NCBI GenBank assembly: GCA_027920525.1
Contig: CP115858.1
Coordinates: 3,224,001-3,288,000 of the forward strand
Direction: 5' to 3'
Length of the DNA stretch: 64,000 bases
DNA from: Chryseobacterium daecheongense
Lineage (GTDB): Bacteria > Bacteroidota > Bacteroidia > Flavobacteriales > Weeksellaceae
Position numbers and translations under genes: made by a program. Positions 15,699 through 24,678 of this stretch are shown here, piece after piece. Positions within the stretch are counted from its first letter, which is position 1; each line of letters opens with the position of its first letter. The notes beneath the pieces were generated by a model. That model made no database searches. It was not told the origin of the DNA and saw nothing but the letters and a program-made list of their open reading frames with translations.

Positions 15699-16754
15699 AT
15701 GAGAAAAATCAGTTTTATATTTTTGGTTTTTATTTTGTCTGTTCATCTGTTTTCTGCCCAGAAAATACCTGAAGGAAAAGTGGTAACAACTTTCATTACT
15801 GCAAAAACACTTCATAACAAAGCCGGTGAAAACCCTATGCGGAGAATTTCAGTTTATCTTCCTCCGGATTATGAAAAATCTTTAAAAAGGTATCCTGTTA
15901 TATATTATTTACACGGTTTTTTTTGGAATGACAGTCTTTTGGTAGGCAGTGATAGAATCAATCATATTATCGACCGCGCAATCGAAGCAAAAAAGATAAA
16001 ACCTGTAATTATTGTTATGCCTGATGAAAGTACAGTTTTTAAGGGAAGCTTCTATGCCAATTCGAAATCTTCCGGAAACTGGTCCGATTTCACTTCTCTT
16101 GAACTGGTGGAGTTTATTGATAAAAATTATAGAACGATTTCCAGTAAAGACAGTCGCGGAATTTCAGGACATTCTATGGGCGGAAACGGAGCGCTTCGAA
16201 ATGCATTTCTTCATCCGGATGTTTTTTCATCTGTATACGCTTTATCTCCGGGAATTCTGGATGCCAGGTATTTTGCTTTGACAGAAATTGAATCTTATAA
16301 AAACGTACAGAATATTAAAGAAGTCAAGGATCTTTCAAAACCTGAAAACTCAAGAACCAATATTATTTTTGCCATTGCCAGAGCTTATAACGGAAATGTG
16401 AATAAGCCTCCTTTTTTTGCTGATCTCCCATTTTATTTTCAGGGAGATGATCTGAAAATAGACGCTCCTGTCCTAGAAGAACTCAAGAAAAATTCTACTT
16501 CAGAGCTGGTTTTCACGCAATATGAAAACATCAAAAAACTGAAGGCGATAAAATTTGATTGGGGCCGAAATGATGAGCTGAAGCATATTCCACCAAGCTG
16601 TATGAGTTTAAGCAAAAATCTTGAAATATTAAAAATAAAGCATGAAGCCGAAGAATATATCGGAACACATGGAAGTGAGGTTAGCAAAGAAAACGGACGA
16701 ATTGAAAATCAAATGTTACCTTTTTTCAATACGCATTTGAAATTTGAGGAATAA
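15699..16754 (+). CDS. Secreted esterase-D-like alpha/beta hydrolase
   Basis: I use the ATG at 15699, which gives the signal peptide RKISFIFLVFILSVHLFSAQ; the frame also opens at a TTG at 15666. The mature protein is an esterase/putative antigen-85-type hydrolase: RRISVYLPPDYEKSLKRYPVIYYLHGFFWND (strand and oxyanion region) and Ser in GISGHSMGGNGA (nucleophile elbow GHSMGG). A C-terminal HGSE may supply the catalytic His (YIGTHGSEV). Substrates for such proteins include acetylated sugars and siderophore esters; none can be picked here. Confidence 0.86.
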   Translation: MRKISFIFLVFILSVHLFSAQKIPEGKVVTTFITAKTLHNKAGENPMRRISVYLPPDYEKSLKRYPVIYYLHGFFWNDSLLVGSDRINHIIDRAIEAKKIKPVIIVMPDESTVFKGSFYANSKSSGNWSDFTSLELVEFIDKNYRTISSKDSRGISGHSMGGNGALRNAFLHPDVFSSVYALSPGILDARYFALTEIESYKNVQNIKEVKDLSKPENSRTNIIFAIARAYNGNVNKPPFFADLPFYFQGDDLKIDAPVLEELKKNSTSELVFTQYENIKKLKAIKFDWGRNDELKHIPPSCMSLSKNLEILKIKHEAEEYIGTHGSEVSKENGRIENQMLPFFNTHLKFEE

Positions 16755-16829
16755 TGTATACTATAAAATTTTCATAGTATTTCCGTAGCAGTTAAGAGTA
16801 AATAGATAAGAATCCTCTATTTTTGCTCC

Positions 16830-17525
16830 ATGTTAGAAATTCTTTATCGCGACGAACATCTTATTGCCATCAACAAACCGAGCGGTTTACTGGTGCATAA
16901 GTCCTTTTACTCCGGGGAAGCGGATACTTATGCAATTCAGGAACTGAGAAAGCAGATTGGTCAAAAAGTTTATCCGGTGCATCGTCTCGATAGAAAAACT
17001 TCAGGAGTTTTGCTGTTTACACTAGATAAAGAAACTTTGAGAACAATGAGTGACCGGTTTGCATCACGGGAGGTGGAAAAGAAATACATCGCAATTCTTC
17101 GTGGTTGGGCAAAAGAAGAAGAAACCATTGATTATGATTTAGTTAATGAAGACGAGGTAAAGCAAAAAGCAGTTACGTATTATCATCGTTTACAGACTTC
17201 AGAAATAGAATTGCCTTTTTTAAAACATCAGACGTCAAGATATTGTTTAGTTGAAGCCATTCCAGAAACGGGGCGGTTTCATCAGCTGAGAAAGCATTTT
17301 AAGCATATTCTGCATCCTATTTTAGGCTGTCGTAAGCATGGATGCAATAAACAAAACAAGTTGTGGCTTCAGACATTTGGCATCAACAAAATGACGCTTC
17401 ATGCCCATCAATTGGTTTTTAATCACCCAGTTTCTAATGAAAGGATTACGGTAAATGCAACGATAGACGATGAGTTTAAAAGAGTAGGAGGCATTCTTAA
17501 TTTCGACTTGAGCTCGTATTCTTAA
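16830..17525 (+). CDS. truC: RNA pseudouridine synthase, TruC-like (RluA family)
   Basis: At 231 residues it matches the compact TruC type that modifies U65 in tRNA. The catalytic Asp54 lies in HRLDRKTSG. DEHLIAINKPSGLLVHKS is the usual start of the catalytic domain, and ETGRFHQLRKHFKHILHPILG with HGCNKQNKLW is the TruC-like C-terminal signature. No S4 domain is present. The target site is inferred from family resemblance; another RluA-type specificity is possible. It lies 75 bases after the esterase. Confidence 0.85.
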   Translation: MLEILYRDEHLIAINKPSGLLVHKSFYSGEADTYAIQELRKQIGQKVYPVHRLDRKTSGVLLFTLDKETLRTMSDRFASREVEKKYIAILRGWAKEEETIDYDLVNEDEVKQKAVTYYHRLQTSEIELPFLKHQTSRYCLVEAIPETGRFHQLRKHFKHILHPILGCRKHGCNKQNKLWLQTFGINKMTLHAHQLVFNHPVSNERITVNATIDDEFKRVGGILNFDLSSYS

Positions 17526-17625
17526 CCTCTCATATTTTGCCGTTTCAATTTCATTTTTGATAAAATATCAAAAGTTAATACGACCATTAATTTTAATTTA
17601 AGTATTTTTGTCAAACTTTTTTTCA

Positions 17626-18648
17626 ATGTACAAAAGTATCATCAGACCCATTCTGTTCAAATTTGATCCCGAGGAAGTTCATCATTTAACATTTTCAATG
17701 CTTAAGAATTTTGGATTTCTCACCAAACTATTTTTTCCTAAACCAATCGAAGATAAACGTCTTGAAAGAGAAGTTTTTGGCTTGAAATTTAAAAATCCGG
17801 TAGGCTTGGCAGCCGGTTTTGATAAGAATGCAGTGCTTTTTGACGAACTCGCTGATCTTGGTTTTGGTTTTGTGGAAATCGGAACACTTACACCCAAAGG
17901 CCAACCGGGAAATGACAAGAAAAGACTTTTTCGATTAAAAGAAGATTCAGCCATTATCAATAGGATGGGCTTCAACAATGAAGGAGTAGATGCTGCTGTT
18001 GAAAGGCTTAAGAAAAATAAAAATGTACTGATCGGTGGAAACATCGGGAAAAATAAAGTAACTCCTAATGAAGAAGCGGTAAATGATTACAAAATTTGTT
18101 TTGAGAAACTTTTCCCGTATGTAGACTATTTTGTTGTTAATGTAAGCTCGCCTAATACACCCAACCTCCGCGAACTTCAGGATAAAGAACCTTTAACTCA
18201 GCTTTTGGGAACTTTGCAACAAATGAATAACGGAAAAGCCAATCCAAAACCTATCCTTCTAAAAATAGCACCTGATCTATCCGATGATCAGTTGTTGGAC
18301 ATTATCGATATTGTAAAAGATACTAAAATAGCGGGAGTTATAGCAACCAATACTACACTTTCCCGCGAGAATCTTAGTTCCGAGAATAAATCTGAAACAG
18401 GAGGATTATCAGGAAAGCCACTAACTAAAAGATCTACAGAAGTGATCCGTTTTCTTTCTGAAAAGAGTGGTAGAGCATTTCCTATTATCGGAGTGGGAGG
18501 AATCCATTCTGCAAAAGATGCAATTGAGAAGCTTGATGCAGGAGCAAGCCTTATCCAGCTTTATACAGGATTTATTTATGAGGGTCCGGAATTGATCAAT
18601 GAGATCAACAAAGAACTTTTAAAAAGGGCTTCAAGATTACCTAGATAA
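17626..18648 (+). CDS. pyrD: Dihydroorotate dehydrogenase (quinone), class 2
   Basis: Starting at the ATG at 17626 ([20 protein letters not shown]) the protein has 340 residues. The N-terminal helices that bind the membrane quinone are the class 2 hallmark. [33 protein letters not shown] and NRMGFNNEG form the FMN and orotate site. The catalytic Ser lies in [49 protein letters not shown] closes the barrel. It catalyses the fourth step of pyrimidine synthesis at the inner membrane. The TTG at 17608 is a weaker alternative start. Confidence 0.96.
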   Translation: MYKSIIRPILFKFDPEEVHHLTFSMLKNFGFLTKLFFPKPIEDKRLEREVFGLKFKNPVGLAAGFDKNAVLFDELADLGFGFVEIGTLTPKGQPGNDKKRLFRLKEDSAIINRMGFNNEGVDAAVERLKKNKNVLIGGNIGKNKVTPNEEAVNDYKICFEKLFPYVDYFVVNVSSPNTPNLRELQDKEPLTQLLGTLQQMNNGKANPKPILLKIAPDLSDDQLLDIIDIVKDTKIAGVIATNTTLSRENLSSENKSETGGLSGKPLTKRSTEVIRFLSEKSGRAFPIIGVGGIHSAKDAIEKLDAGASLIQLYTGFIYEGPELINEINKELLKRASRLPR

Positions 18649-18691
18649 GGAAGCATATTCCAAATCTGATCAGTAATGGCAGGCCTTGCAT

Positions 18692-19576
18692 CTATTTTGA
18701 TTTTGTAACTGAAGCATTGTTACGATCTACAACCAAGGTATAAGCAGGGCTTGTTGTTGTCTTTTTAATAGCGAACTTTAAAACTTTAGAATCTTTAGTT
18801 TTGGTTACTACAGTATCGTAAATATTATTGATACAGCTTTCTGTAAGAAAATCTTCGTGTTTTTTATAGTTCCAGTCGCTGGTAAAGTATAATACCCTAT
18901 AGCCCTTTTCTCCTTCACTGGCACCACACATTCCGCAGGCATTGAAATTGGACGTATGCTCAAAATATAACAGAATCCTGTTTCCCGATTGATCTGAAAC
19001 GTATGATACCAGTTCATTACCTCCGTAAGAATCTATAAAATCATAGGTGTTTATTTTTTTATTATTGGGCAGGATCAGATAATTATTAAATCTGTAGATC
19101 ATGTTGTTTTTGGTAAACAAACTTGCAGATTGTGCCTTATTTCCTAAAATGAATTTACCTTGGACTTCTTTATTGGACCGATCATTTTTAAAAATGAAGC
19201 TTTCTTTGGGGTTCAGCGTCTTAGCAATACGGTCAGCTTTTTCAATCCATTGAGGTGATGTGATTTTTTCTCCCAATATTTTTGAATTCTGTTTTTGCTT
19301 ATTTCCAAAATTATAGAGGTATAGGTTTCCATAATCGTAGATGCCGGTTAGCGGAATTTTTTTCTGATATTTATCGTAGAAATACCAGCCGTCTACAAAG
19401 TGCTGATATTGGCTGCAATCCACGATACCCCTATAATGCAATTGCATGGTAACAGGAATTCCTGCAACTTCCCCTTTAAAGATCTGGGAAGAATCAGTAA
19501 CTACTTTGAGTTCTATTTTTTGAGCGAGGGAGTAGAAGCCTATGGAACACAGGAGTAATAAAAATAGTTTTTTCAT
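18692..19576 (-). CDS. Secreted protein of unknown function
   Basis: A 294-residue exported protein (signal peptide KKLFLLLLCSIGFYSLAQ). I recognise no family. Features are HYRGIVDCSQYQHFVDGWYFYDKYQKKIPLTGIYDYGNLYLYNF near the N-terminus, a pattern seen in small beta-rich flavobacterial proteins, and a Cys pair in NACGMCGASEGEKGY that could bind a metal or form a disulfide. It converges on pyrD and lies 29 bases downstream of the DUF445 gene on the same strand, so the two may be co-transcribed. Confidence 0.62.
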   Translation of the reverse strand: MKKLFLLLLCSIGFYSLAQKIELKVVTDSSQIFKGEVAGIPVTMQLHYRGIVDCSQYQHFVDGWYFYDKYQKKIPLTGIYDYGNLYLYNFGNKQKQNSKILGEKITSPQWIEKADRIAKTLNPKESFIFKNDRSNKEVQGKFILGNKAQSASLFTKNNMIYRFNNYLILPNNKKINTYDFIDSYGGNELVSYVSDQSGNRILLYFEHTSNFNACGMCGASEGEKGYRVLYFTSDWNYKKHEDFLTESCINNIYDTVVTKTKDSKVLKFAIKKTTTSPAYTLVVDRNNASVTKSK

Positions 19577-19605
19577 GCGGGTTTTATGGTTAGTTTTTAG
19601 TTGTA

Positions 19606-20850
19606 TTAAATAAAGAAATGAGCAATTGTATAAATGATCAATCCAACCAATCCACCGACTAATGTACCATTTACACGGATAAACTGTAGGTCTTTACCCA
19701 CCTCAAGCTCCATTTTCTCACTTAGTTCTTTGCCTTTCCAGTTTCCGACAGTGGAGCTGATGAGGTTTCCAAATTGGTGAGTGTTTCTCAGAATATATTT
19801 ATAGGCAGTAACGCGTACCCAATGATCTATTTTGTTTTGAAGTTTTTCGTCAGTTTTTAAGTTCTCTGAAAACTCATTTAAATTTTTGGAGATATAATTT
19901 TTTAAAGAGGAGTGATCTTCCTGAAGTTCTTTTGTTAAAGTGTTTTTAATGGAAGACCAGATGTCATTCGAATACTGGCTGAGTTTATCGTTTTTAAGGA
20001 TCTCATTTTTAATGTTCTTAAACTCACCTTCCCATTTCGGGTCTTCTTTCAGATCCGATGAAAATTCATAGATCTTCTTTGAGATTAATGATCTGATTTC
20101 ATGTTGAGGATCTTCCTCCACTTCTTTAAAGAAATCGGATAATCCATTGGCAATTTTTTCTGCAATTTTATTGTCAACAAATGAAGGGATAAAAGAATAG
20201 CTTCCTTTTTTTACACGCTCCTCGATCATCTCATCATTTTCAATGATGTATTCTTTGATTTGTTTTGATAGATTGGTTATAATCCGCTGATGGTCATTTT
20301 TATCCAGCAAATAATTAATTCCGTTTCCAATAATCACATTAAGTTTTATCCCATTGGACATTTCGGAGACTTTTTTGGTAATAAAATCACTGACCACTGA
20401 ATCGTCAAGCTTATTGAGGATATCCAGAACAATATCGGATAGATTTTTAATTAAAATTTCCTGGTTTTTTTCTTTGGTAAGCCATTCGCCTACGAAATTG
20501 GATATTTTAAGTTTCTGAATGTAAGGGCGTATGTTCTGTGGTGAAAGGAAATTGGTCACTACAAAACTTCCGAGATTATCTCCGAGTCTTTCTTTGCTGT
20601 TTTCAATCAGGTTGGTATGTGGAATAGGAAGCCCCAGTGGATGTCGGAATAAAGCGGTTACGGCAAACCAATCGGCTAGGGCTCCCACCATTGCAGCCTC
20701 GGAGAATGCGCGGACGTATCCTATCCAATGTGAAGGATTTGTCTTTTGAAGGACTGTTGTAATGACAAAAATAATTGCCATCAGTACAAATAATCCTGTC
20801 GCAAATGCTTTGTATTTTCTTAGTTGTTTTCTTTTGGCTTCATCATTCAT
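19606..20850 (-). CDS. DUF445 family inner-membrane protein
   Basis: A 414-residue protein with two N-terminal membrane segments (FATGLFVLMAIIFVITTVL and AAMVGALADWFAVTALF), one at the C-terminus (GTLVGGLVGLIIYTIAHFFI) and a long helical, charged domain between them (about 90-385). EAAMVGALADWFAVTALFRHPLGLPIPHTNLI is the DUF445/YjiN signature. The function of the family is not known. It is transcribed away from msrB. Confidence 0.88.
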   Translation of the reverse strand: MNDEAKRKQLRKYKAFATGLFVLMAIIFVITTVLQKTNPSHWIGYVRAFSEAAMVGALADWFAVTALFRHPLGLPIPHTNLIENSKERLGDNLGSFVVTNFLSPQNIRPYIQKLKISNFVGEWLTKEKNQEILIKNLSDIVLDILNKLDDSVVSDFITKKVSEMSNGIKLNVIIGNGINYLLDKNDHQRIITNLSKQIKEYIIENDEMIEERVKKGSYSFIPSFVDNKIAEKIANGLSDFFKEVEEDPQHEIRSLISKKIYEFSSDLKEDPKWEGEFKNIKNEILKNDKLSQYSNDIWSSIKNTLTKELQEDHSSLKNYISKNLNEFSENLKTDEKLQNKIDHWVRVTAYKYILRNTHQFGNLISSTVGNWKGKELSEKMELEVGKDLQFIRVNGTLVGGLVGLIIYTIAHFFI

Positions 20851-20875
20851 ATGATCAAATTTAGTAAATTTGGTT

Positions 20876-20955
20876 ATGAAATTTTTAATTTCATTAATAC
20901 TAATTGTTTTTCTGCAATCATATTCGCAGAATCATAACCCATCAAAATTACATCT
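20876..20955 (+). pseudogene. Signal peptide coding stretch out of frame with msrB
   Basis: From the ATG at 20876 the frame reads MKFLISLILIVFLQSYSQNH, a clear exported-protein leader. It is one base out of register with the methionine sulfoxide reductase that begins at 20956. An extra A in the run at 20944-20947 would join them in a single secreted protein with the linker NPSKITS. It is therefore either a real frameshift, a sequencing slip in a homopolymer, or a remnant. Confidence 0.65.
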
Positions 20956-21399
20956 ATGGAAAACGAAGCAAAAAACAATCCATACTATTCAAGAACAGAT
21001 ACCACAAAACTGGAAGTTCCCAATGAAGAATGGAAGAAAATCCTGGCTCCCGATTTGTACGCCGTATCAAGAGAAGCTGCTACTGAAAGAGCTTTCACGG
21101 GAAAATATAATGAGTTCGATGAAACAGGTGAATATTATTGTGCCGTTTGCGGAAACCATTTATTTCGCTCTACCTCAAAGTTTGCAAGCAGTTGCGGATG
21201 GCCCAGCTTTTTTGAAGCGGATAAAGAAGGAGTTTATTATAAAAGAGATACAACTTATGGAATGGAAAGAGTAGAGGTGCTTTGTAAACGTTGTGATTCG
21301 CATTTGGGGCATGTTTTTGATGATGGTCCCAAACCAACAGGACTACGTTATTGTATGAATTCTGTAAGTCTGGAATTTGTCCCGGATTCTAAAAACTAG
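20956..21399 (+). CDS. msrB: Peptide-methionine (R)-S-oxide reductase MsrB
   Basis: A 147-residue MsrB, which reduces R-methionine sulfoxide in proteins. The structural zinc site is present as CAVC and CKRC. GWPSFFEAD and HLGHVFDDGPKPTGLRYCMNSVSL contain the substrate pocket and the catalytic Cys (RYCMNS). The N-terminal NNPYYSRTDTTKLEVPNEEWKKIL is the form found in flavobacterial secreted MsrB proteins. The signal peptide expected before it is encoded in another frame (20876-20955), so as written the enzyme would be cytosolic. Confidence 0.93.
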   Translation: MENEAKNNPYYSRTDTTKLEVPNEEWKKILAPDLYAVSREAATERAFTGKYNEFDETGEYYCAVCGNHLFRSTSKFASSCGWPSFFEADKEGVYYKRDTTYGMERVEVLCKRCDSHLGHVFDDGPKPTGLRYCMNSVSLEFVPDSKN

Positions 21400-21753
21400 A
21401 TTTTCGATGAATAGTTCTATCTGATCTTTACTATTTTCAATGAATCTACAATAAGTAAGAATTTTCTTAATATAAAGATGCCTATTGCAGAATATTAAAT
21501 TATTGAAGATTTATATGCAGGAATTCCTTGCGAAGTATTTTATCATGTGATAGCAAAACCCGTAAAATCGCAGTATCGCATAAAATCAATGCGACAGGAA
21601 TTGACCCGAAATGCATTAAAATAACGGCTTTAATTCACAGAATCAGGAAGTTAAAGTTTCTTAAATAGCGTTAAACTTCGGTTTGTTTTTCCTGTCGCGT
21701 AATTATGTTTTTATAATTTTGCCCCACTAATTTATATTTTACATAGTTATTGA
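21400..21753 (+). other. 354-base gap with distant inverted repeat and promoter
   Basis: No gene is supported. GCGACAGGAA (21591-21600) recurs as its exact complement at 21689-21698. TAATTTTG at 21714-21721 is a TAnnTTTG box, placed suitably for the L,D-transpeptidase gene at 21754. Around 21469-21620 one frame reads MPIAEY, a stop, then about 43 open codons (IIEDLYAGIPCEVFYHVI), which might be a decayed gene or chance. Confidence 0.45.
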
Positions 21754-22512
21754 ATGAAAGGATTATATAGCCTCTTGGGCTTTGCGTACATGGTTACAAC
21801 TTCATTTTACATTTCTCCGGAGAAAACGAATTTAAGAAGTGAAACCATTGGCACAGAAAAAATTGAAAGAGTAGCTGACACGAAATCTGAGAAGACAACC
21901 AATGCGGTATCTTCGTCAGAAGAATTATATAAATCAATTGCATTCGCACCAGGACATGAACTTAATGAAGAGGTGTTCTTTAAAGCCTTAACAGGATTTG
22001 AAAATTTAAAAAAAGCAGGATTACTGAGTCAGGATTCACATTTACTGACAGTCTGCGATTTTTCGATGTCCTCCAATACCAACAGGCTATGGGTAATTGA
22101 TACACAGGAAAAGAAAGTTTTGTTTAATTCTTTGGTTGCCCATGGTAAAAATACAGGAGAGGAGTTTGCAACCAATTTTTCAAATAATGAAAGCTCGCTT
22201 CAAAGCAGTATGGGATTCTATATTACCGATGCTACCTATAACGGAGATAACGGATATTCTTTAAGGTTGCTTGGTATGGATAAAGGATTTAATGATGCGG
22301 CTTACAGAAGAGCGATTGTAATGCACGGAGCAAATTATGTAAGTGAAGAATTTGCAGCAATGCATAAAAGAATCGGGAGAAGCTGGGGATGTCCTGCCAT
22401 TCCGAAAGACCTTACGGCTCCAATTATTAATACCATAAAAGGAAGAAATTGTCTGTTTATTTATTATCCGGATCAAAATTATCTTTCTTCTTCAGAATGG
22501 TTAAAGTCCTAA
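21754..22512 (+). CDS. Exported L,D-transpeptidase-like protein (YkuD_2 type)
   Basis: A 252-residue protein with an N-terminal signal or anchor (GLYSLLGFAYMVTTSFYI) and a C-terminal catalytic domain of the murein L,D-transpeptidase YkuD_2 type. FSMSSNTNRLWVIDTQEKKVLFNSLVAHGKNTG forms the first strands, IVMHGANYV carries the conserved His, and the nucleophile Cys is in IGRSWGCPAIP. Members cross-link peptidoglycan stem peptides or attach proteins in the periplasm. Promoter box TAATTTTG lies 33 bases upstream of the start. Confidence 0.88.
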   Translation: MKGLYSLLGFAYMVTTSFYISPEKTNLRSETIGTEKIERVADTKSEKTTNAVSSSEELYKSIAFAPGHELNEEVFFKALTGFENLKKAGLLSQDSHLLTVCDFSMSSNTNRLWVIDTQEKKVLFNSLVAHGKNTGEEFATNFSNNESSLQSSMGFYITDATYNGDNGYSLRLLGMDKGFNDAAYRRAIVMHGANYVSEEFAAMHKRIGRSWGCPAIPKDLTAPIINTIKGRNCLFIYYPDQNYLSSSEWLKS

Positions 22513-22567
22513 TAAGAATTTTTATCAATAAGCATAAAGACGATTTGAACATAAACTAAAAGGTCGT

Positions 22568-22948
22568 ATGAAATCTACAGGTGAGTATATTCCTGCTTTC
22601 AGGTTATCGAATAATCCGGATCAGACAAGCAGGTTTGAGAAAGGTAAAATACCCACTTTGAAGCCCATGAATACCAGGACTTTTTGGATTAGTACGATAA
22701 CAGAAGAATGGGAAAAACATACGCATCCGGCTCCACGGAGACAGTATGTGATCACATTAAAAGGAAATATTTTATTTAAAGTTAGTGATGGTTCTACATT
22801 TCTAATTGAACCGGGAATAATTCTTATAGCAGAGGATACTGATGGAGTTGGACATAGTTGGGAAATAGTGGAAGGAGAAAAATGGGAAAGACTTTATATT
22901 CCAATTGAAGAGGGTGGAGATGATTTTTTTATTCCTGAATCAGAATAA
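22568..22948 (+). CDS. Small cupin-fold protein
   Basis: A 126-residue single-domain cupin. EEWEKHTHPAPRRQYVITLKGNILFKVSDGSTFLIEPGIILIAEDTDGVGHSWEIVEGEKWERLYIPI follows the two cupin motifs, with His residues in HTHPAPRRQ and GHSW that could bind a metal. No signal peptide. The substrate is unknown; similar proteins are described only as cupin-domain proteins. It may be co-transcribed with the L,D-transpeptidase gene, 55 bases upstream, and ends at a bidirectional terminator. Confidence 0.75.
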   Translation: MKSTGEYIPAFRLSNNPDQTSRFEKGKIPTLKPMNTRTFWISTITEEWEKHTHPAPRRQYVITLKGNILFKVSDGSTFLIEPGIILIAEDTDGVGHSWEIVEGEKWERLYIPIEEGGDDFFIPESE

Positions 22949-22953
22949 AATAG

Positions 22954-22984
22954 AAAGCAGTCAATTTTGACTGCTTTTTTATTT
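22954..22984. terminator. Bidirectional terminator between cupin gene and fabF
   Basis: AAAGCAGTCAA (22954-22964) pairs perfectly with TTGACTGCTTT (22967-22977) and a T run follows. It serves the plus-strand cupin gene and possibly the convergent fabF operon. Confidence 0.9.
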
Positions 22985-22999
22985 TATTAAACTAATTCC

Positions 23000-24241
23000 T
23001 TAGCTAAACTTCTTGAAAATCAAGGTCGCATTATGTCCACCGAATCCGAAAGCATTACTTAAAGCATAGGTAATGTCTTTTTCTTTAGCCTCATTAAACA
23101 CGATATTGACATCTTTAGGGATGGCAGGATCTATCTCGTGAAGATTAATGGTTGGAGGAATGATTCCGTTCTCAATTGCTTTAATTGAAAGTATGGCTTC
23201 CGCAGCACCCGCTGCCCCTAATAAGTGCCCTGTCATTGATTTTGTACCACTTATATCAAGTTTTTTACTTCCTTTGAAAAGGCTGTTGATCGCTTTTAAT
23301 TCAATAAGATCTCCTAAAGGCGTTGAGGTTGCGTGGGGATTGATATAATCGATATCTTCTGCATTAATTCCGGCTTCGTTAAGAGACAGCTGCATAGCTT
23401 TTATAGCACCTGCTCCTTCAGGATGCGGAGCGGTCATGTGATAAGCATCTGCTGTCATGGCAGCACCTACCAGTTCGGCATAGATTTTTGCTCCTCTGCT
23501 TTTGGCATGTTCATATTCTTCAAGGACCAATGATCCTGCTCCTTCACCGATTACAAAACCATCTCTGTCTACATCATAAGGACGGCTTGCTGTAGCAAAA
23601 TCGTCGTTTCGCGTAGACATTGCTTTCATGCCGGAGAATCCGCCCACGGAAGCTGGAGTAATACCAGCCTCTGAACCTCCGCTGATGATTACTTTTGCTT
23701 TACCCAAACGGATATAATTAAAAGCATCCATTAAAGCTGTATTTCCGGTGGCACACGCGGAAACTGTCGTATAGTTGATTCCCTGCAGTCCGTATTTCAT
23801 AGAAATCATTCCTGAAGCCATGTTGGCAATGAATTTTGGAACGAAGAACGGATTGAAACGCGGTATGCCCTCACCACCATAATATTCTGCGACTTCATTT
23901 TCGAAGGTTAGCATACCTCCCTGTCCTGTTCCCCAGATAACACCTGTATCAAAAGGATCCATCGTCTCAAAATCCAATCCTGAATCTTCAATTGCTTCAG
24001 CAGAGGCATACATTGCATACTGAGTGAAGAGGTCACTTCTTTTTATTTCATTATGGTTCAAATATTTTTTAGGGTCGAAATCTTTTACCTCACAAGCAAA
24101 ATGAACTTTAAATTTTTCAGCATTAAAATGCTTGATTAAAGCCGTTCCGCTTACTCCATTAATACTGTTTTGCCAGAAATCTGCGACATTGTTTCCCAAG
24201 GGTGTAACTGCACCCAGTCCTGTAATGACAACTCTTTTCAT
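23000..24241 (-). CDS. fabF: Beta-ketoacyl-ACP synthase II-type condensing enzyme
   Basis: A 413-residue KAS II. The catalytic triad is visible as Cys in TVSACATGN, His in NPHATSTPLGD and His in GTKSMTGHLLGAAG. VVITGLGAVTPLGN at the start and GFGGHNATLIFKKF at the end are standard. It elongates acyl-ACP by two carbons. It is the last gene of a TetR-thiolase-thioesterase-KAS operon, so it may be a second KAS II dedicated to that pathway rather than the housekeeping one. Two bases separate it from the thioesterase gene. Confidence 0.93.
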   Translation of the reverse strand: MKRVVITGLGAVTPLGNNVADFWQNSINGVSGTALIKHFNAEKFKVHFACEVKDFDPKKYLNHNEIKRSDLFTQYAMYASAEAIEDSGLDFETMDPFDTGVIWGTGQGGMLTFENEVAEYYGGEGIPRFNPFFVPKFIANMASGMISMKYGLQGINYTTVSACATGNTALMDAFNYIRLGKAKVIISGGSEAGITPASVGGFSGMKAMSTRNDDFATASRPYDVDRDGFVIGEGAGSLVLEEYEHAKSRGAKIYAELVGAAMTADAYHMTAPHPEGAGAIKAMQLSLNEAGINAEDIDYINPHATSTPLGDLIELKAINSLFKGSKKLDISGTKSMTGHLLGAAGAAEAILSIKAIENGIIPPTINLHEIDPAIPKDVNIVFNEAKEKDITYALSNAFGFGGHNATLIFKKFS

Positions 24242-24243
24242 AC

Positions 24244-24669
24244 TTAGTTACTGATTTTAAATAAATTGGAGGTTCCTCTAGCAATGAGTCTTGTTTTATC
24301 TGCGTTCCATATCTCGCATTGGGCATTTACAAATTGCTTCCCCCTTTTAATGATTTTAGTTTCGGCTACAATATTATCATTTTCTTTCGCAGTTGAAAAA
24401 TAATCGATGACATTATTTATGGTTGTAATGAAAGAATTTTCATTTAAGGAAAACATCGTAGCACCGATGATGTCATCCACAATAGCCGCGGTTACTCCGC
24501 CATGAAGATTACCGATTGGATTCAGCCATTCCGGGCGAATGGTATATTGAAACTCCAGATTTCCTTCCTCTACAGAAATTACAATAGGATTCAGCCATTT
24601 CATAAATGGGGAAGGGGACTGATCAAATTCTTTTCCAATAAATTGTCTTAATTGTTCTAATCGATCCAT
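24244..24669 (-). CDS. PaaI-type hotdog thioesterase
   Basis: A 141-residue single-hotdog protein. NPIGNLHGGVTAAIVDDIIGATMFSL is the PaaI/YdiI signature with the catalytic Asp in the AIVDD helix. VIDYFSTAKENDNIVAETKIIKRGKQFVNAQCEIWN is the second half of the fold. It should hydrolyse acyl-CoA or acyl-ACP. It sits between the thiolase gene (nine bases) and fabF (two bases) in the TetR-led operon. Confidence 0.88.
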   Translation of the reverse strand: MDRLEQLRQFIGKEFDQSPSPFMKWLNPIVISVEEGNLEFQYTIRPEWLNPIGNLHGGVTAAIVDDIIGATMFSLNENSFITTINNVIDYFSTAKENDNIVAETKIIKRGKQFVNAQCEIWNADKTRLIARGTSNLFKISN

Positions 24670-24678
24670 ATAATACTT

